NCBI RefSeq assembly: GCF_003314995.1
Contig: NZ_QNRH01000011.1
Span: 1-64,000 of the forward strand
Direction: 5' to 3'
Origin: Pseudochrobactrum asaccharolyticum
GTDB lineage: Bacteria; Pseudomonadota; Alphaproteobacteria; Rhizobiales; Rhizobiaceae
Length of the DNA stretch: 64,000 nucleotides
Every line of letters begins with the position of its first letter. Within the stretch, counting starts at the first letter, position 1. Shown here piece after piece: positions 10,427 to 19,674 of this stretch. Below the pieces are notes generated by a model, which was given only the letters and a program-made list of their open reading frames with translations, ran no database searches and was not told the origin of the DNA. A program made the position numbers and the translations under genes.

Positions 10427-12724
10427 ATGAGCGATTACGATTTCCATCAGCTTTCACCTTATGATTTTGAAATTATAACAAGAGACCTCCTTCAGGCGCG
10501 TGACGGCTTTGTACTTGAAAGTTTCAAGACGGGAAGGGACGGCGGGATTGACTTCCGACATGCTTCCGCTGCCAGAGGGAAAATCATTGTCCAGTGCAAA
10601 CATTATCAGGCCACCGGCATAGATGGTCTACTTACTTCGCTTCGCAAAGAAGTGCCAAAGGTCTTCGCGCTTAACCCCGATCGCTACATTGTAGTCACAT
10701 CACTCGGATTGACGCCCGGGAATAAGAAGGACATCGAAAATCTTTTCGGGACGTTCATAAAGTCAACGCACGACATTGTAGGGCGTGATGACCTCAACAA
10801 CTATCTCGGGCTCTACAAACATATCGAGACAGCCCACTATAAACTCTGGCTTGCAAGCACTAATGTGCTTCAGGCGGTTCTGCACAATGCGGAGAAAACG
10901 CGGAGCGACTTCGAAGTTCAGCGCATCCACAAAAATCTGAAAAAGTATGTGCAGAGCGGCGCTTACAAGACTGCGCGCGATATTCTCGACGAGCACAATG
11001 TCCTCATCATCTCCGGACAGCCAGGCGTCGGTAAAACAACCCTTGCTGAAATGCTCATGTATGAGCGACTGGAACAAGGTGCTCAGCCGATCGTTGTGAA
11101 CTCGGATATCGATGAGGCCAGGAAACAGTTCAATATCGAAGTCCCGCAGGTTTTTTACTACGACGACTTCCTCGGCGCATCTTTCCTCGGTCAGCAGAGT
11201 GCTTTCGTGGGTAAGAACCACGATCGTGATCTTATCAGGTTTATTGAGATGGTCTCGGCTTCAAAAACATCACGCCTCATCCTGACGACACGAGAACATA
11301 TACTCCAGCAGGCCATGGTTATGTCAGAACGCGTATCAGGTGCAGGGCTTATTGACCGCCGCTGCGTGCTCGACATCCGCGATTACAGTCTGCCGCAGAA
11401 GGCAAGAATTCTCTACAATCACATCTATTTCAGCGACCTGCCACGTGAGTACCGTGATCAGCTTCTTGCGGATGGCTTTTACAGAAAGATCATCAACCAC
11501 GGCAAATTCAACCCGCGTCTTGTCGAATGGCTATCATCCTATAGCCGCGTCAAAAGCGTCGCGCCGGATAAGTATCAGGCATTTGTATTATCCCTCTTAG
11601 ATAATCCGGCCCAGATCTGGCTTCACGCCTACAATGAACAGCTCTCTGACGCGTCGCGTTCGATGCTGCTGGCGCTACATTCCATGGGCGGCACGGGCAC
11701 AAACGACGCAGTCCTTAGAAGTTTTCATAGCCTGAACGAGCGCAGATCACAAAAATACAACTATAGCCGCCGAGCTGATGATCAGCTACGTTCGATGAGG
11801 GAATTGACCGACGCGTTTGTCGGATCAACGGGCACTTCCATGCATTACATAAATCCTTCAGTCGGAGACTTGATGAACCATGTCATCCGCGAACAGCCGG
11901 AAAATGGCATCGACATCGTAGCGTCGGCTATCCGCTTCAGAGAGTTGAAGACCGTCATCGATCTTGCGCAGGGTACTGAAGGGAAAAGTCTGTGCGACTC
12001 TCTTATCGTCAATCTTGACCGGCTGATTGACAACATTGCCGCTGTTGCAGTGGGAGACGTCTATGGAGGATCGCCAGATAATCTCATACGCGTAGATATC
12101 GATCATGATGATCGACTTTCCTGCCTTGCCAGATTTGCAGATCAGTCCAGAAACGCGAGACTTCTGCCAATCATTGATCAGCTCATCGATAATGTGGTCG
12201 GCCGCGTTTCCCGTGGGTATAACAGCATAGAGGAGGCTGCGGATCTTGTGGACCTTTTCAACGATCTTCGCTGGGATGAGCTTAAAGATCGCGGCGGTAT
12301 TTCTGACCAGCTGCGTGAGGCGATGTACTCAGCAGCAGAGGATGGTGCATCAGCTTCAGGTCTCAGGCGCTTGGTAGAACACGTGACCGATGGAAATCTT
12401 ACGCTCAATGATAGCCAGAACGCACGTCTGAAGGCTGCTCGTGATAGATTTTTCAAGGACAACTTCTCGACAGAGATATCGGAATGTACAAGTTCGACCG
12501 CGTACAGCGAGCTTGAAGATGCCGTTCGCACAATAGGGTCTTATTTCGACGAAGACGTTTCGTGGGAGGTTCAAAAACTGAATGAAGCGTCCGCCGAATT
12601 TGAAGCTAATGAAGAGAGATGGGCCGATTCTATGGAAGATGACTGGAAAGAAAGACACTATGCCGAACGCAATGCTAATGAGCAAATTTCAGAAATGTTC
12701 GCTTCGCTTTCTTCTGACGAGTAG
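10427..12724 (+). CDS. Mrr-nSTAND3 fusion: restriction endonuclease-like STAND ATPase
   Basis: About 765 residues from ATG 10427 (MSDYDFHQLSPYDFEIITRD), chosen because the Mrr fold starts there; an in-frame start lies at 10364. The N-terminal Mrr-like PD-(D/E)XK domain shows E15, D42 in GRDGGID and Q56-x-K58 in VQCKHY. A STAND-type P-loop NTPase follows with Walker A GQPGVGKTT (about 197-205), Walker B VFYYDDFLG (about 242-250) and a later LILTTRE sensor-like segment, then a long helical C-terminal region suited to ligand sensing. This architecture is known from nSTAND3 proteins predicted or shown in antiphage defence: sensing drives oligomerisation and the nuclease cuts DNA. The trigger here is unknown. 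It may act together with the AbiGi-like neighbour. Confidence 0.85.
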   Translation: MSDYDFHQLSPYDFEIITRDLLQARDGFVLESFKTGRDGGIDFRHASAARGKIIVQCKHYQATGIDGLLTSLRKEVPKVFALNPDRYIVVTSLGLTPGNKKDIENLFGTFIKSTHDIVGRDDLNNYLGLYKHIETAHYKLWLASTNVLQAVLHNAEKTRSDFEVQRIHKNLKKYVQSGAYKTARDILDEHNVLIISGQPGVGKTTLAEMLMYERLEQGAQPIVVNSDIDEARKQFNIEVPQVFYYDDFLGASFLGQQSAFVGKNHDRDLIRFIEMVSASKTSRLILTTREHILQQAMVMSERVSGAGLIDRRCVLDIRDYSLPQKARILYNHIYFSDLPREYRDQLLADGFYRKIINHGKFNPRLVEWLSSYSRVKSVAPDKYQAFVLSLLDNPAQIWLHAYNEQLSDASRSMLLALHSMGGTGTNDAVLRSFHSLNERRSQKYNYSRRADDQLRSMRELTDAFVGSTGTSMHYINPSVGDLMNHVIREQPENGIDIVASAIRFRELKTVIDLAQGTEGKSLCDSLIVNLDRLIDNIAAVAVGDVYGGSPDNLIRVDIDHDDRLSCLARFADQSRNARLLPIIDQLIDNVVGRVSRGYNSIEEAADLVDLFNDLRWDELKDRGGISDQLREAMYSAAEDGASASGLRRLVEHVTDGNLTLNDSQNARLKAARDRFFKDNFSTEISECTSSTAYSELEDAVRTIGSYFDEDVSWEVQKLNEASAEFEANEERWADSMEDDWKERHYAERNANEQISEMFASLSSDE

Positions 12725-12757
12725 GGGGGCAATGTCCACTCAAGCAATGAATGTCAG

Positions 12758-13039
12758 TCAGAGGTGCACCGTTTCGCTACGATGGTACATTTGAGTAATG
12801 TCAGCATGCTTGATGCGAAACTGGCTGCTACACTGGATGTTATGAGCTGCAGTCAAGGCATTTTCCATCTTTACGGACGGATCGTAGTAGACGACGCCGG
12901 TCACGAAACCTCGCAGGAGAAGCAAAAAGTCTGTCTGCTCGCATAGATGAACACGGTGCCCATAACAATATTCCGGCGGCGGTGTCCGAAACAGGGATGG
13001 AGCATAAGCTGCCTGGGCATGCTTCCGGTTCCAGTCTGC
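12758..13039 (-). pseudogene. C-terminal fragment of a nuclease-like gene
   Basis: The minus-strand frame reads WNRKHAQAAYAPSLFRTPPP, GHRVHLCEQTDFLLLLRGFV, GVVYYDPSVKMENA and SQFRIKHADITQMYHRSETV to a stop at 12758. The composition and motif spacing look like a real protein C-terminus, with a YYDPxxK..N segment and a basic SQFRIK stretch that remind me of MvaI/BcnI-type restriction-endonuclease-like domains. No upstream continuation is present. It is probably a remnant of another defence gene between the STAND ATPase and the Septu pair. Confidence 0.4.
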
Positions 13040-13178
13040 TATCATGCCTTTTAAAGATCAACTGGCCGCAATGTCATCATCGCTGTTGATAAGTGCAATG
13101 CTGCCGTCGATGTTGGTAATGGTCCCGCTGTCGCAAAAAGGCACGGTTCATGACAGTGTGGACAGGTCAATCACCGCA

Positions 13179-13586
13179 ATGGCGAAAGCTTCTGAGAAAA
13201 CGGGGAGCACAATCCGTTTGCGGAAAACGACAACCACGGCGACAGGGACTGAGACTATTGATGTTGAGGTCACGTCGCATCAAGCTAAGCAAGCACGTAC
13301 ACGCGCGAAAAACAGGCCAAAACCAGCCCAAATTGTATCACCACCCGCCCTGAAAGTCTTTGCCCACCATGATGAGCTGGTCAGCAGGATGCGAGCGCTT
13401 CCTCAGGCGAGTGGGGATCTCGAAGCCGGCATCCGGGTGATGGTACAGGCAACCGTCGTTAATGGCGGTAGATACCTGCTTGAACAGGTGGCTAGAACCT
13501 TGCAGAGTGAGGGGCGAGGGGATATCGCGACCATTATCAGGCAGGAGCTTAAAGGCGGACAGACGTTTGTTCAAGTCGATAAATGA
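13179..13586 (+). CDS. Hypothetical protein
   Basis: About 135 residues from ATG 13179 (MAKASEKTGSTIRLRKTTTT); the longer frame back to 13044 is doubtful. The N-terminal third is rich in Thr, Lys and Arg and looks disordered; the C-terminal part (DLEAGIRVMVQATVVNGGRY through DIATIIRQELKGGQTFVQVD) is folded-looking and helical. I recognise no family. It stands alone between a broken nuclease-like fragment and a gene-free stretch. Confidence 0.5.
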   Translation: MAKASEKTGSTIRLRKTTTTATGTETIDVEVTSHQAKQARTRAKNRPKPAQIVSPPALKVFAHHDELVSRMRALPQASGDLEAGIRVMVQATVVNGGRYLLEQVARTLQSEGRGDIATIIRQELKGGQTFVQVDK

Positions 13587-14181
13587 GGCTAGCAATTCAC
13601 TTGCTTCAACATCATGCTAAACACTCAGGTCAACCACAGTGTCCATCCTGTTGCACTTTGTTGAAGATATGTTTACTAAGCGGCTAAGCGCGTAATGTAG
13701 GTCATTAAACTGACCGTCTGGCAAACCTAAAACCGAACTCTAGGCGGTAGTCGAACTGAGCGCCGTGAATAGACTGCCTGCTTCGGAGCAGTGGGCGTGG
13801 GTATTTACCGTTCAATTACGGCCGACCCATCCGAATGTACACCCCAAGCCGATGTTCGAAATTCTCATGCTAGGTCATCTTACTTCGCCGCGGGAGAACA
13901 ATGTAGGTCTGGAAGAGCGCTGTTTGCCCCACTAATAATTGCTAGTATGACGACCCCTTTTCACGATTTAAACGCATTAGCTCCGATGGATCGTTCGTTT
14001 GGCTGGAGCATGTGCAAAGTGACGGAAGGTGCTATTGCGGGCTGGCCTTTGCCAGATTGCTTTACGTAGCTATAGTAGAATAATGTTCCAGCGGCTTCTG
14101 ATTATACCGAATCACAAAATGTATGTCAGATCTGCTCGAAAATTTTTTTCGCATTATTTTCCGATATGTGGAGTGTTCCTA
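13587..14181. other. Intergenic region upstream of the Septu pair
   Basis: About 600 bp without a supported gene. The ORF at 13791-14069 has no ribosome site or recognisable residues. The right end must contain the promoter of the ATPase/HNH operon. No RNA structure of retron type was obvious by eye, which matters because some PtuAB pairs serve retrons. Confidence 0.45.
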
Positions 14182-15285
14182 ATGCACACCTCGAAATTCA
14201 CAGATCCCCCGCATTCAGGTGCTTGGAATGTGCTAACGGGGCCGAATGGTAGTGGAAAAAGCCGATATTTGGGTCAGTTGGCCGAAGATATCCTTAACCA
14301 GTTGTATGTCTCCCAAAATGACAAGTATTCAAAACTTGTATGCCTTTCGGGAACTGTGTTCGAGCGTTTCCCCAGAGCTGCATATGAGATTGGTGCCAGT
14401 GAAGAGTTGATATATCTTGGTCATAAAACCAACAATAACATGTTCTCCGCGATCTCGCCGTTTCGACGTCTCGTCCCGGAAATACTACGATCGCACGACC
14501 GCCTACAGGAACGTTGTAAGGCTGCTTGCGATCTACTAGAAGGGCTTGGGTTAGAAGGAAGGATGAGGGTTCGGTTTAGGCAAGGAAGAAATGCGAAGGA
14601 TACACGGAAAACGTCAAGCCTTAATGATGTCGATATTAAATTCGTTCAACACACTTCTACAGATGTCGTGTCGTGGGCGGGTATTGTTGACGATTTGGCA
14701 GGCGGCGTGACACATGTCTCCGACATACAATTTTTCAAAGGTGCGGACAAGTTGTCTCTTGCCAATTTGAGTTCGGGTGAGCGCGGGTATATCCTTGCGG
14801 GTCTAGCTTTTTGCTTCTGTACGGTCAACAACTCCGTCGTTCTGTTTGACGAGCCCGAGAACTCGTTGCATCCGGAGTGGCAAGGTCGAATTATCAATGA
14901 TCTGGATCAGGTTTTGAGGAGCATAGGAATCGCAACTACTGTTGTAGTGGCTACCCACTCTCCGTTGATCGCGGCGAGTGTGCCGAACAAGAGTGGCTAC
15001 ATATGCGACCTAGAAACCGACCAAGCGTGGAGGAGGTTGGCTATATTCGGTATGAATGCCGACAACGTCCTTTCCGAACAGTTTGGTCTTCGATCCGCGC
15101 GGTCGGCACAGGCGGTAGATGTCATCCAAAGGTGCTTAACCTTGATCGCGAACACACAAGAGGACGGCGAAGAGTTCTTGTCCGCTGGCAACGAGTTCAT
15201 CAAATTGGACCTGCAACTGACAGAGAATGATCCGCTTTTCAAGACAGCCCAGACCATCAAAACCATCATCGAGGCAGAAAATTGA
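14182..15285 (+). CDS. ptuA: Septu-type AAA ATPase (PtuA-like)
   Basis: About 367 residues. ATG 14182 (MHTSKFTDPPHSGAWNVLTG) follows GTGGAG at 8 bases; upstream in-frame ATGs lack a site. It is an SMC/ABC-like ATPase of the OLD/RecF kind: Walker A GPNGSGKS (20-27), signature LSSGERGYIL, Walker B VVLFDEPENSLHPEW and a histidine switch VVATHSPL. The ATPase ends in a helical tail. The TGA stop overlaps the TTG start of an HNH nuclease gene, so the two are translationally coupled. An ATPase followed by an HNH protein is the layout of Septu antiphage systems. No reverse transcriptase is nearby, so a retron-linked form is unlikely. The gene name is by architecture only. Confidence 0.8.
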   Translation: MHTSKFTDPPHSGAWNVLTGPNGSGKSRYLGQLAEDILNQLYVSQNDKYSKLVCLSGTVFERFPRAAYEIGASEELIYLGHKTNNNMFSAISPFRRLVPEILRSHDRLQERCKAACDLLEGLGLEGRMRVRFRQGRNAKDTRKTSSLNDVDIKFVQHTSTDVVSWAGIVDDLAGGVTHVSDIQFFKGADKLSLANLSSGERGYILAGLAFCFCTVNNSVVLFDEPENSLHPEWQGRIINDLDQVLRSIGIATTVVVATHSPLIAASVPNKSGYICDLETDQAWRRLAIFGMNADNVLSEQFGLRSARSAQAVDVIQRCLTLIANTQEDGEEFLSAGNEFIKLDLQLTENDPLFKTAQTIKTIIEAEN

Positions 15286-15968
15286 CTCTGGGGCCCGGGA
15301 AGCTTTGTCCGACTCACCGAAATATCCTACGTCGGAAAAGTCATAGAATTCTGCGGAAAAAATATAACATTGGCAAAATCGAGTGGGCCGACAAAATTCT
15401 GTCAACGCTAAAAAACGAGATCCGAACCGCGCTTCGTAAACAACAAGGAGGGCGTTGTTACTTCTGTCGTCGAACGGTCCTTGTTGAGCGAAAAAATGCC
15501 TACGAGTCGATCGAGCACTATCTGGACAAATCGAAGCCGCATTATAGGAAATGGGCGTTCTCGCCAGTCAATTTGACGATTTCCTGTCACGCTTGCAATT
15601 TCCAAAAATCCACGGCAGATTTAGGAGACAATGCCATCAGAGCGAGCGTTGCGCTGCGCTCCAACGCTGGGTCGTTCAAGTGGTTACATCCTTACTTCGA
15701 TGACTATCATGAGAACATCGAAGTACTTCCGGGGTGGGTTTACAAAGCGATAGGCGGCGCGCCGAAAGAGGCAGCAGCGAAGGCACTTATCGTGGATTGC
15801 CAACTGGATAAAGTTGAAACCATCGAGGCCCATCGCCATGCAGCGAGTAATTATAGAGTGCGCCTAATTGAACTTGCGACGAGAGCGATAAACGCAGGAA
15901 ACAAAGAGAGGGCGAAAAAATTGCTTTCATATGCCAAGCAGATTGAGGAAGATAGTTGGAAGGTTTGA
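15282..15968 (+). CDS. ptuB: Septu-type HNH endonuclease (PtuB-like)
   Basis: 228 residues with a TTG start at 15282 overlapping the previous stop (TTGA). A zinc-bound HNH fold is visible: CYFC, then IEHYLDKSKPHYRKWAFS, VNLTISCHACNFQKST with a second CxxC, so the two cysteine pairs frame the H...N...K/H residues. The C-terminal 100 residues are helical (ERAKKLLSYAKQIEED). The nuclease is expected to be held or activated by the upstream ATPase and to degrade nucleic acid during phage infection, as known for Septu. The first 25 residues are weakly coding-like, so initiation further inside is possible. Confidence 0.82.
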   Translation: MTLGPGKLCPTHRNILRRKSHRILRKKYNIGKIEWADKILSTLKNEIRTALRKQQGGRCYFCRRTVLVERKNAYESIEHYLDKSKPHYRKWAFSPVNLTISCHACNFQKSTADLGDNAIRASVALRSNAGSFKWLHPYFDDYHENIEVLPGWVYKAIGGAPKEAAAKALIVDCQLDKVETIEAHRHAASNYRVRLIELATRAINAGNKERAKKLLSYAKQIEEDSWKV

Positions 15969-17143
15969 CGGACAACTCGGCTTTACCCTCGGAATGTTTT
16001 GGAAACCCTGAAATGGAAAGTAGAAACGAATGGCTGGCAGTGTTCATCCAACAGTCAGGTTTGTTGAGGCGATGATTGATGCCTGCTCGTGGAGATTACT
16101 AATGAGAAGGAACAGGAGTTAACCACATTACGTTCCGATTAGCATCCTGATCGGATACAGTAGATAAGCTTGCTGGTTGCCTACTTCTCCATTCCGTGGA
16201 ATGCAGGGACACAAAAGTGGAGCATTGTGTCTCCATAGCTATATTTGAGGCACGGGAATTGTGCGATGGCGGGCGCTTCCTTAATGCTGACCAATCAATT
16301 TATCAACTGGAACAGGATACGAGATAGTCTGCTCCCTGTATTTTGTGGGCCAAAAGCCGTCCGTCCGCTCACGGCCCCTAAATGGTCATTGATGAAAGTA
16401 TTGGCAAGTTGTCTCATTCCTGCCACGCGCCAGCGTGCTGCCTTCTGGCAGCGCAGGAATTCAACGGAAAAACCTCATAAAAACAGGATTTTTAATGGTT
16501 TTTTGCCTCTCAAAATAGCAAATGTGATGCCTGGCATCGCATTTGCGGTATTGAGCCCTCAGAATTTTCAATTCGCATCTCAATTTCAGATATTTTTTCG
16601 GAATTGAGGACTGTTAAAAAAAATTGCATGATTGATTTCATGTTTATTTTAAATAAAAAATCAAATTTATATTAATTTTAATCTTGCGATTTACATTTTT
16701 TATAATATTGTGTTTTTGTTTATCTAGGTAGCATATATTATGTTGTGGTTATTTTAATATTTTATGTAATTATTCAGTATAGTTATTAAATATGGGGATG
16801 TTTTTTTGTTGTGATATGTCATGTCTAATGATTCATTAAAATTTGTATAGATGATATTATGCGAATTTCCTTGTTTCTTCAAGAAGAAATGGATGGTTGT
16901 ATGAATGATACTAAATGAAAAAATTGGCTAACTATACTGTTTTATGAAGTTGAGTCGACTTAAATTGGCCATATCTACTCACAAAATATATACTTGTAGA
17001 TTGCTTTTAGCGAAGGTTATTTCTAGCTGAAAATAAGCATTCTTATTTTATACAAAATCATGTTAGAGTGTAGACTAGTTGACGGAAATGCAATTGTAAT
17101 CCTTGCTTCGAGCTTCGGCAGTTTGATGGACTAGTGAGGTTGA
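15969..17143. other. Long gene-free AT-rich stretch with palindromes
   Basis: No supported gene in about 1.2 kb. The ORF at 16245-16607 (+) has a short segment (NQFINWNRIRDSLLPVF) that faintly recalls the N-terminus of IS5-type transposases but no further match. Two hairpins stand out: GCTGCC-TTCT-GGCAGC at 16437-16452, and a near-perfect dyad at 16518-16546 whose 14-base arms begin GCAAATG and end CATTTGC around one base. From 16600 to 17100 the sequence is very AT-rich and looks like a promoter or leader region of the helicase gene. Confidence 0.5.
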
Positions 17144-19408
17144 ATGTTTAGCTTCGATGTTGAGCCTAACGAATATACCCTTGCTAAAAAACCGTATGAG
17201 ACACTGTCTCGATCTGAGAATGCTGTTCGACTAGATAATATGTATCGAAGCCTTGTACGTAATATTCTCAATAAGGCAGCTGCGCATTTTAAAGCTAAGT
17301 TAAATTATTTCAGAAAACAGGCAGAGCTGTCGTTGGCTGAAAAGCAAATAGTTGAGTGGGATCTACAACATCGTAATCAACAACGCTTATCCATACGTCA
17401 GCACGATAAAATTTACCCCTGGGGCTTTAAAATAACATCACGGCGTTATGGGAATATGATTGCCTCGAGACGTGCCAGACTCGTTCGCGAAGTTGAAAGT
17501 TCACAACGAGATCTGGAACTGGCTCAACAAAAACTCCTAATGCGCGCTGATTTCATACGCTGTGGGAGAGCATGGCTTCAGCTTAATCCACCCAAAGTAA
17601 GCACTGATCGTATTGCTGAGAGAGAACATTCTTATGAAAAAGTACGGACTGAAGATGGAGTTGAGCGTATCATAATCAGAGGAGTTGAATTCACTTCTGA
17701 TGATGGGAATGATAAACGTGACGTTATATCTCTGGATGGGCAGGAGGTTATTGTCTCATGCGACGCGGAAGCAAAATCTATACGACAGAGCTTTGGTGTG
17801 AGATTGCGTTCTAATGCCCGCGCCTCGGCTTTATTAGGGGATGGGGCTAAGTCGGAAGATGCTTTGCGATTGATTGGAAAAGTGGCCGATTATGGCTACT
17901 TGGATGCGATGGTAGGGCATCATTTTTTTACGGCAGGCCATCGTCCGGCAGAAACGTATAGTGCACTTGAATTCAACCTACGCACTTTTCTTAAATATAG
18001 AAAAGAGATTACTGACAATTATATGATGCAGGATAACAGTGCGCAGTCCGTTTTTCGTACCAAAGTGAATGGGCGTAGGCTTGATGCCTCTTATGTTGTG
18101 CAAGAGCGTGTTTTCAGGGAAAGTCTTGGTAAGGCATTGAAGCCTTTTCCATATCTGTACAAAAGGCCTGTTGAGCCTTTGTTGAAACGGTATGCAGAGG
18201 CGGTTGATAGCGATGACGAAGCTAGGCCTCAACCAGTGAAACTCTGTGATCCGGTTCTATGGGTAAAAGAGGCGGATGAGTTTGCGAAAGCTCTTGAGTT
18301 TTTGGGAGTAGGGCGTTCATTTATTTTAACTGGGGCTGCCGGAACAGGAAAGACACATATGGTTCCTGGTTTTGTTTCTGCGTGTCTTGCTAATAATAAA
18401 ACTGTAAAGGTCTTTGCCGGTGGTGGAGCTCTTGATGTTATTGAAGAGCGGTGTCGCGCATTTATGGAGAAAACGCGCGTAATTGAGGTGCCTTTGTTTT
18501 GGATACGTGAAAAAGATTATCTTATTTTCACTTCATTCAACCAGAAAAATGCATATCTCGCCGCCAAAACCCCAAACGAAAAATCAATCCTCTTAAGGCA
18601 GGCGCAGATACTTCGCCCCGAAAATGATGATGCTGATGTCGTGATTATTGATGAAGCGACGCTTGTATCATATGACGCTTCATTGTTTGAGACTGCGTCC
18701 CAAATTGTGGTGATTGGGGATGTGTTTCAAATAGCAAAGACCGGGTCTGTTTTTGTGATTGCTGAAGCCTCTGGATTGCCCACATTGCGTTTAAGAAGGA
18801 ATTTTCGCGCTAAGAATTGCGATATCATGGCTTGGTCAAATATCTTTTCTTATGAGAATGCGCTGGTCGTTAAAAGTCGAGGGAGGCGGCTCAGTGAAAT
18901 ACGTTATGTTCCTATGGCGGTTAAGGTCAATGGTACGGTTCAAGCTGAAGTAAGCGCGATTGTCAGATCTGCTGCGAATGCTCTCCAGCAAGGTAAGTCT
19001 GTTGGCATTGTTGTTTTTGGGAAAAAACAGCTCAGTTCATTACTTATAGCACTTAAAAACGCAGGTCTGGATAATGCTATTAAGTTTGTTGGTTTGCCCA
19101 GTGATGTGCAGGGGCAGGAAGCTGACGTAGTTTATGTCTCCATGGGCGCTGCTTTAACCAAGACAGGACGTATACCTGCGAATATTGATGGACTAAGTGA
19201 TAATGATGGGATCATGCACATGAATGTTGCATTGTCACGCGCGGTTGAGCAAACGGTCGTTTACTCAGGATTGTTATCCGATGATATTGACTTACGTATT
19301 GCCACTTTTGGGCAAGCAATTATTCGCTCTGTATTGGATTGTTTCGCGAAACTGCCGACGCAAAATCAAATGGATACAGAAGTTAAATACAATCGCTCGT
19401 TGGCGTGA
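17144..19408 (+). CDS. SF1-type helicase with long N-terminal extension
   Basis: 754 residues, ATG 17144 after GAGGTTGA. The first 380 residues are charged and helical (coiled-coil-like around 60-145) and not recognised. The helicase core follows: Walker A TGAAGTGKTH near residue 397, DEAT box VVIIDEATLVS near 502, motif III VVIGDVFQIAKTGS, motif IV LRRNFRAKN, motif V GQEADVVYVSMG and motif VI MNVALSRAVEQTVVYSG. This is superfamily 1 (Upf1/RecD/UvrD side). It likely acts on element DNA or in defence. Low GC sets it apart from the Septu genes and matches the ParA-like gene that follows, so both may belong to one mobile element. No partner in an operon. Confidence 0.85.
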   Translation: MFSFDVEPNEYTLAKKPYETLSRSENAVRLDNMYRSLVRNILNKAAAHFKAKLNYFRKQAELSLAEKQIVEWDLQHRNQQRLSIRQHDKIYPWGFKITSRRYGNMIASRRARLVREVESSQRDLELAQQKLLMRADFIRCGRAWLQLNPPKVSTDRIAEREHSYEKVRTEDGVERIIIRGVEFTSDDGNDKRDVISLDGQEVIVSCDAEAKSIRQSFGVRLRSNARASALLGDGAKSEDALRLIGKVADYGYLDAMVGHHFFTAGHRPAETYSALEFNLRTFLKYRKEITDNYMMQDNSAQSVFRTKVNGRRLDASYVVQERVFRESLGKALKPFPYLYKRPVEPLLKRYAEAVDSDDEARPQPVKLCDPVLWVKEADEFAKALEFLGVGRSFILTGAAGTGKTHMVPGFVSACLANNKTVKVFAGGGALDVIEERCRAFMEKTRVIEVPLFWIREKDYLIFTSFNQKNAYLAAKTPNEKSILLRQAQILRPENDDADVVIIDEATLVSYDASLFETASQIVVIGDVFQIAKTGSVFVIAEASGLPTLRLRRNFRAKNCDIMAWSNIFSYENALVVKSRGRRLSEIRYVPMAVKVNGTVQAEVSAIVRSAANALQQGKSVGIVVFGKKQLSSLLIALKNAGLDNAIKFVGLPSDVQGQEADVVYVSMGAALTKTGRIPANIDGLSDNDGIMHMNVALSRAVEQTVVYSGLLSDDIDLRIATFGQAIIRSVLDCFAKLPTQNQMDTEVKYNRSLA

Positions 19409-19674
19409 ATTCAATACCGTTTTTGGTAACGTGAATTAACAATGTAAGCATTGTTGACGGATCATTTTCTTATATTTTTCTTTTCTCACCCGCAACTAAA
19501 TATACATTTAAATAAAAAATGCATGTGAAATTTAACATTTAAGATGTTGAGTTTTGTAATGTTTTTACAATGCATATATTTGGTTGCAGGGGTTGTTGAC
19601 TTAAATAATTGTTTTCATTTGATTTTTCCATGTCATCCTTAATTAGCAATAGTGCTCAATCAAGGAATTAAAAA

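Noticed and set aside
14182-15968. Retron with PtuAB effector
   Set aside because: No reverse transcriptase gene or msr/msd-like structure lies near the ATPase/HNH pair.
16245-16607. IS5-like transposase start
   Set aside because: Only about 15 residues look similar and nothing follows; too weak to call.
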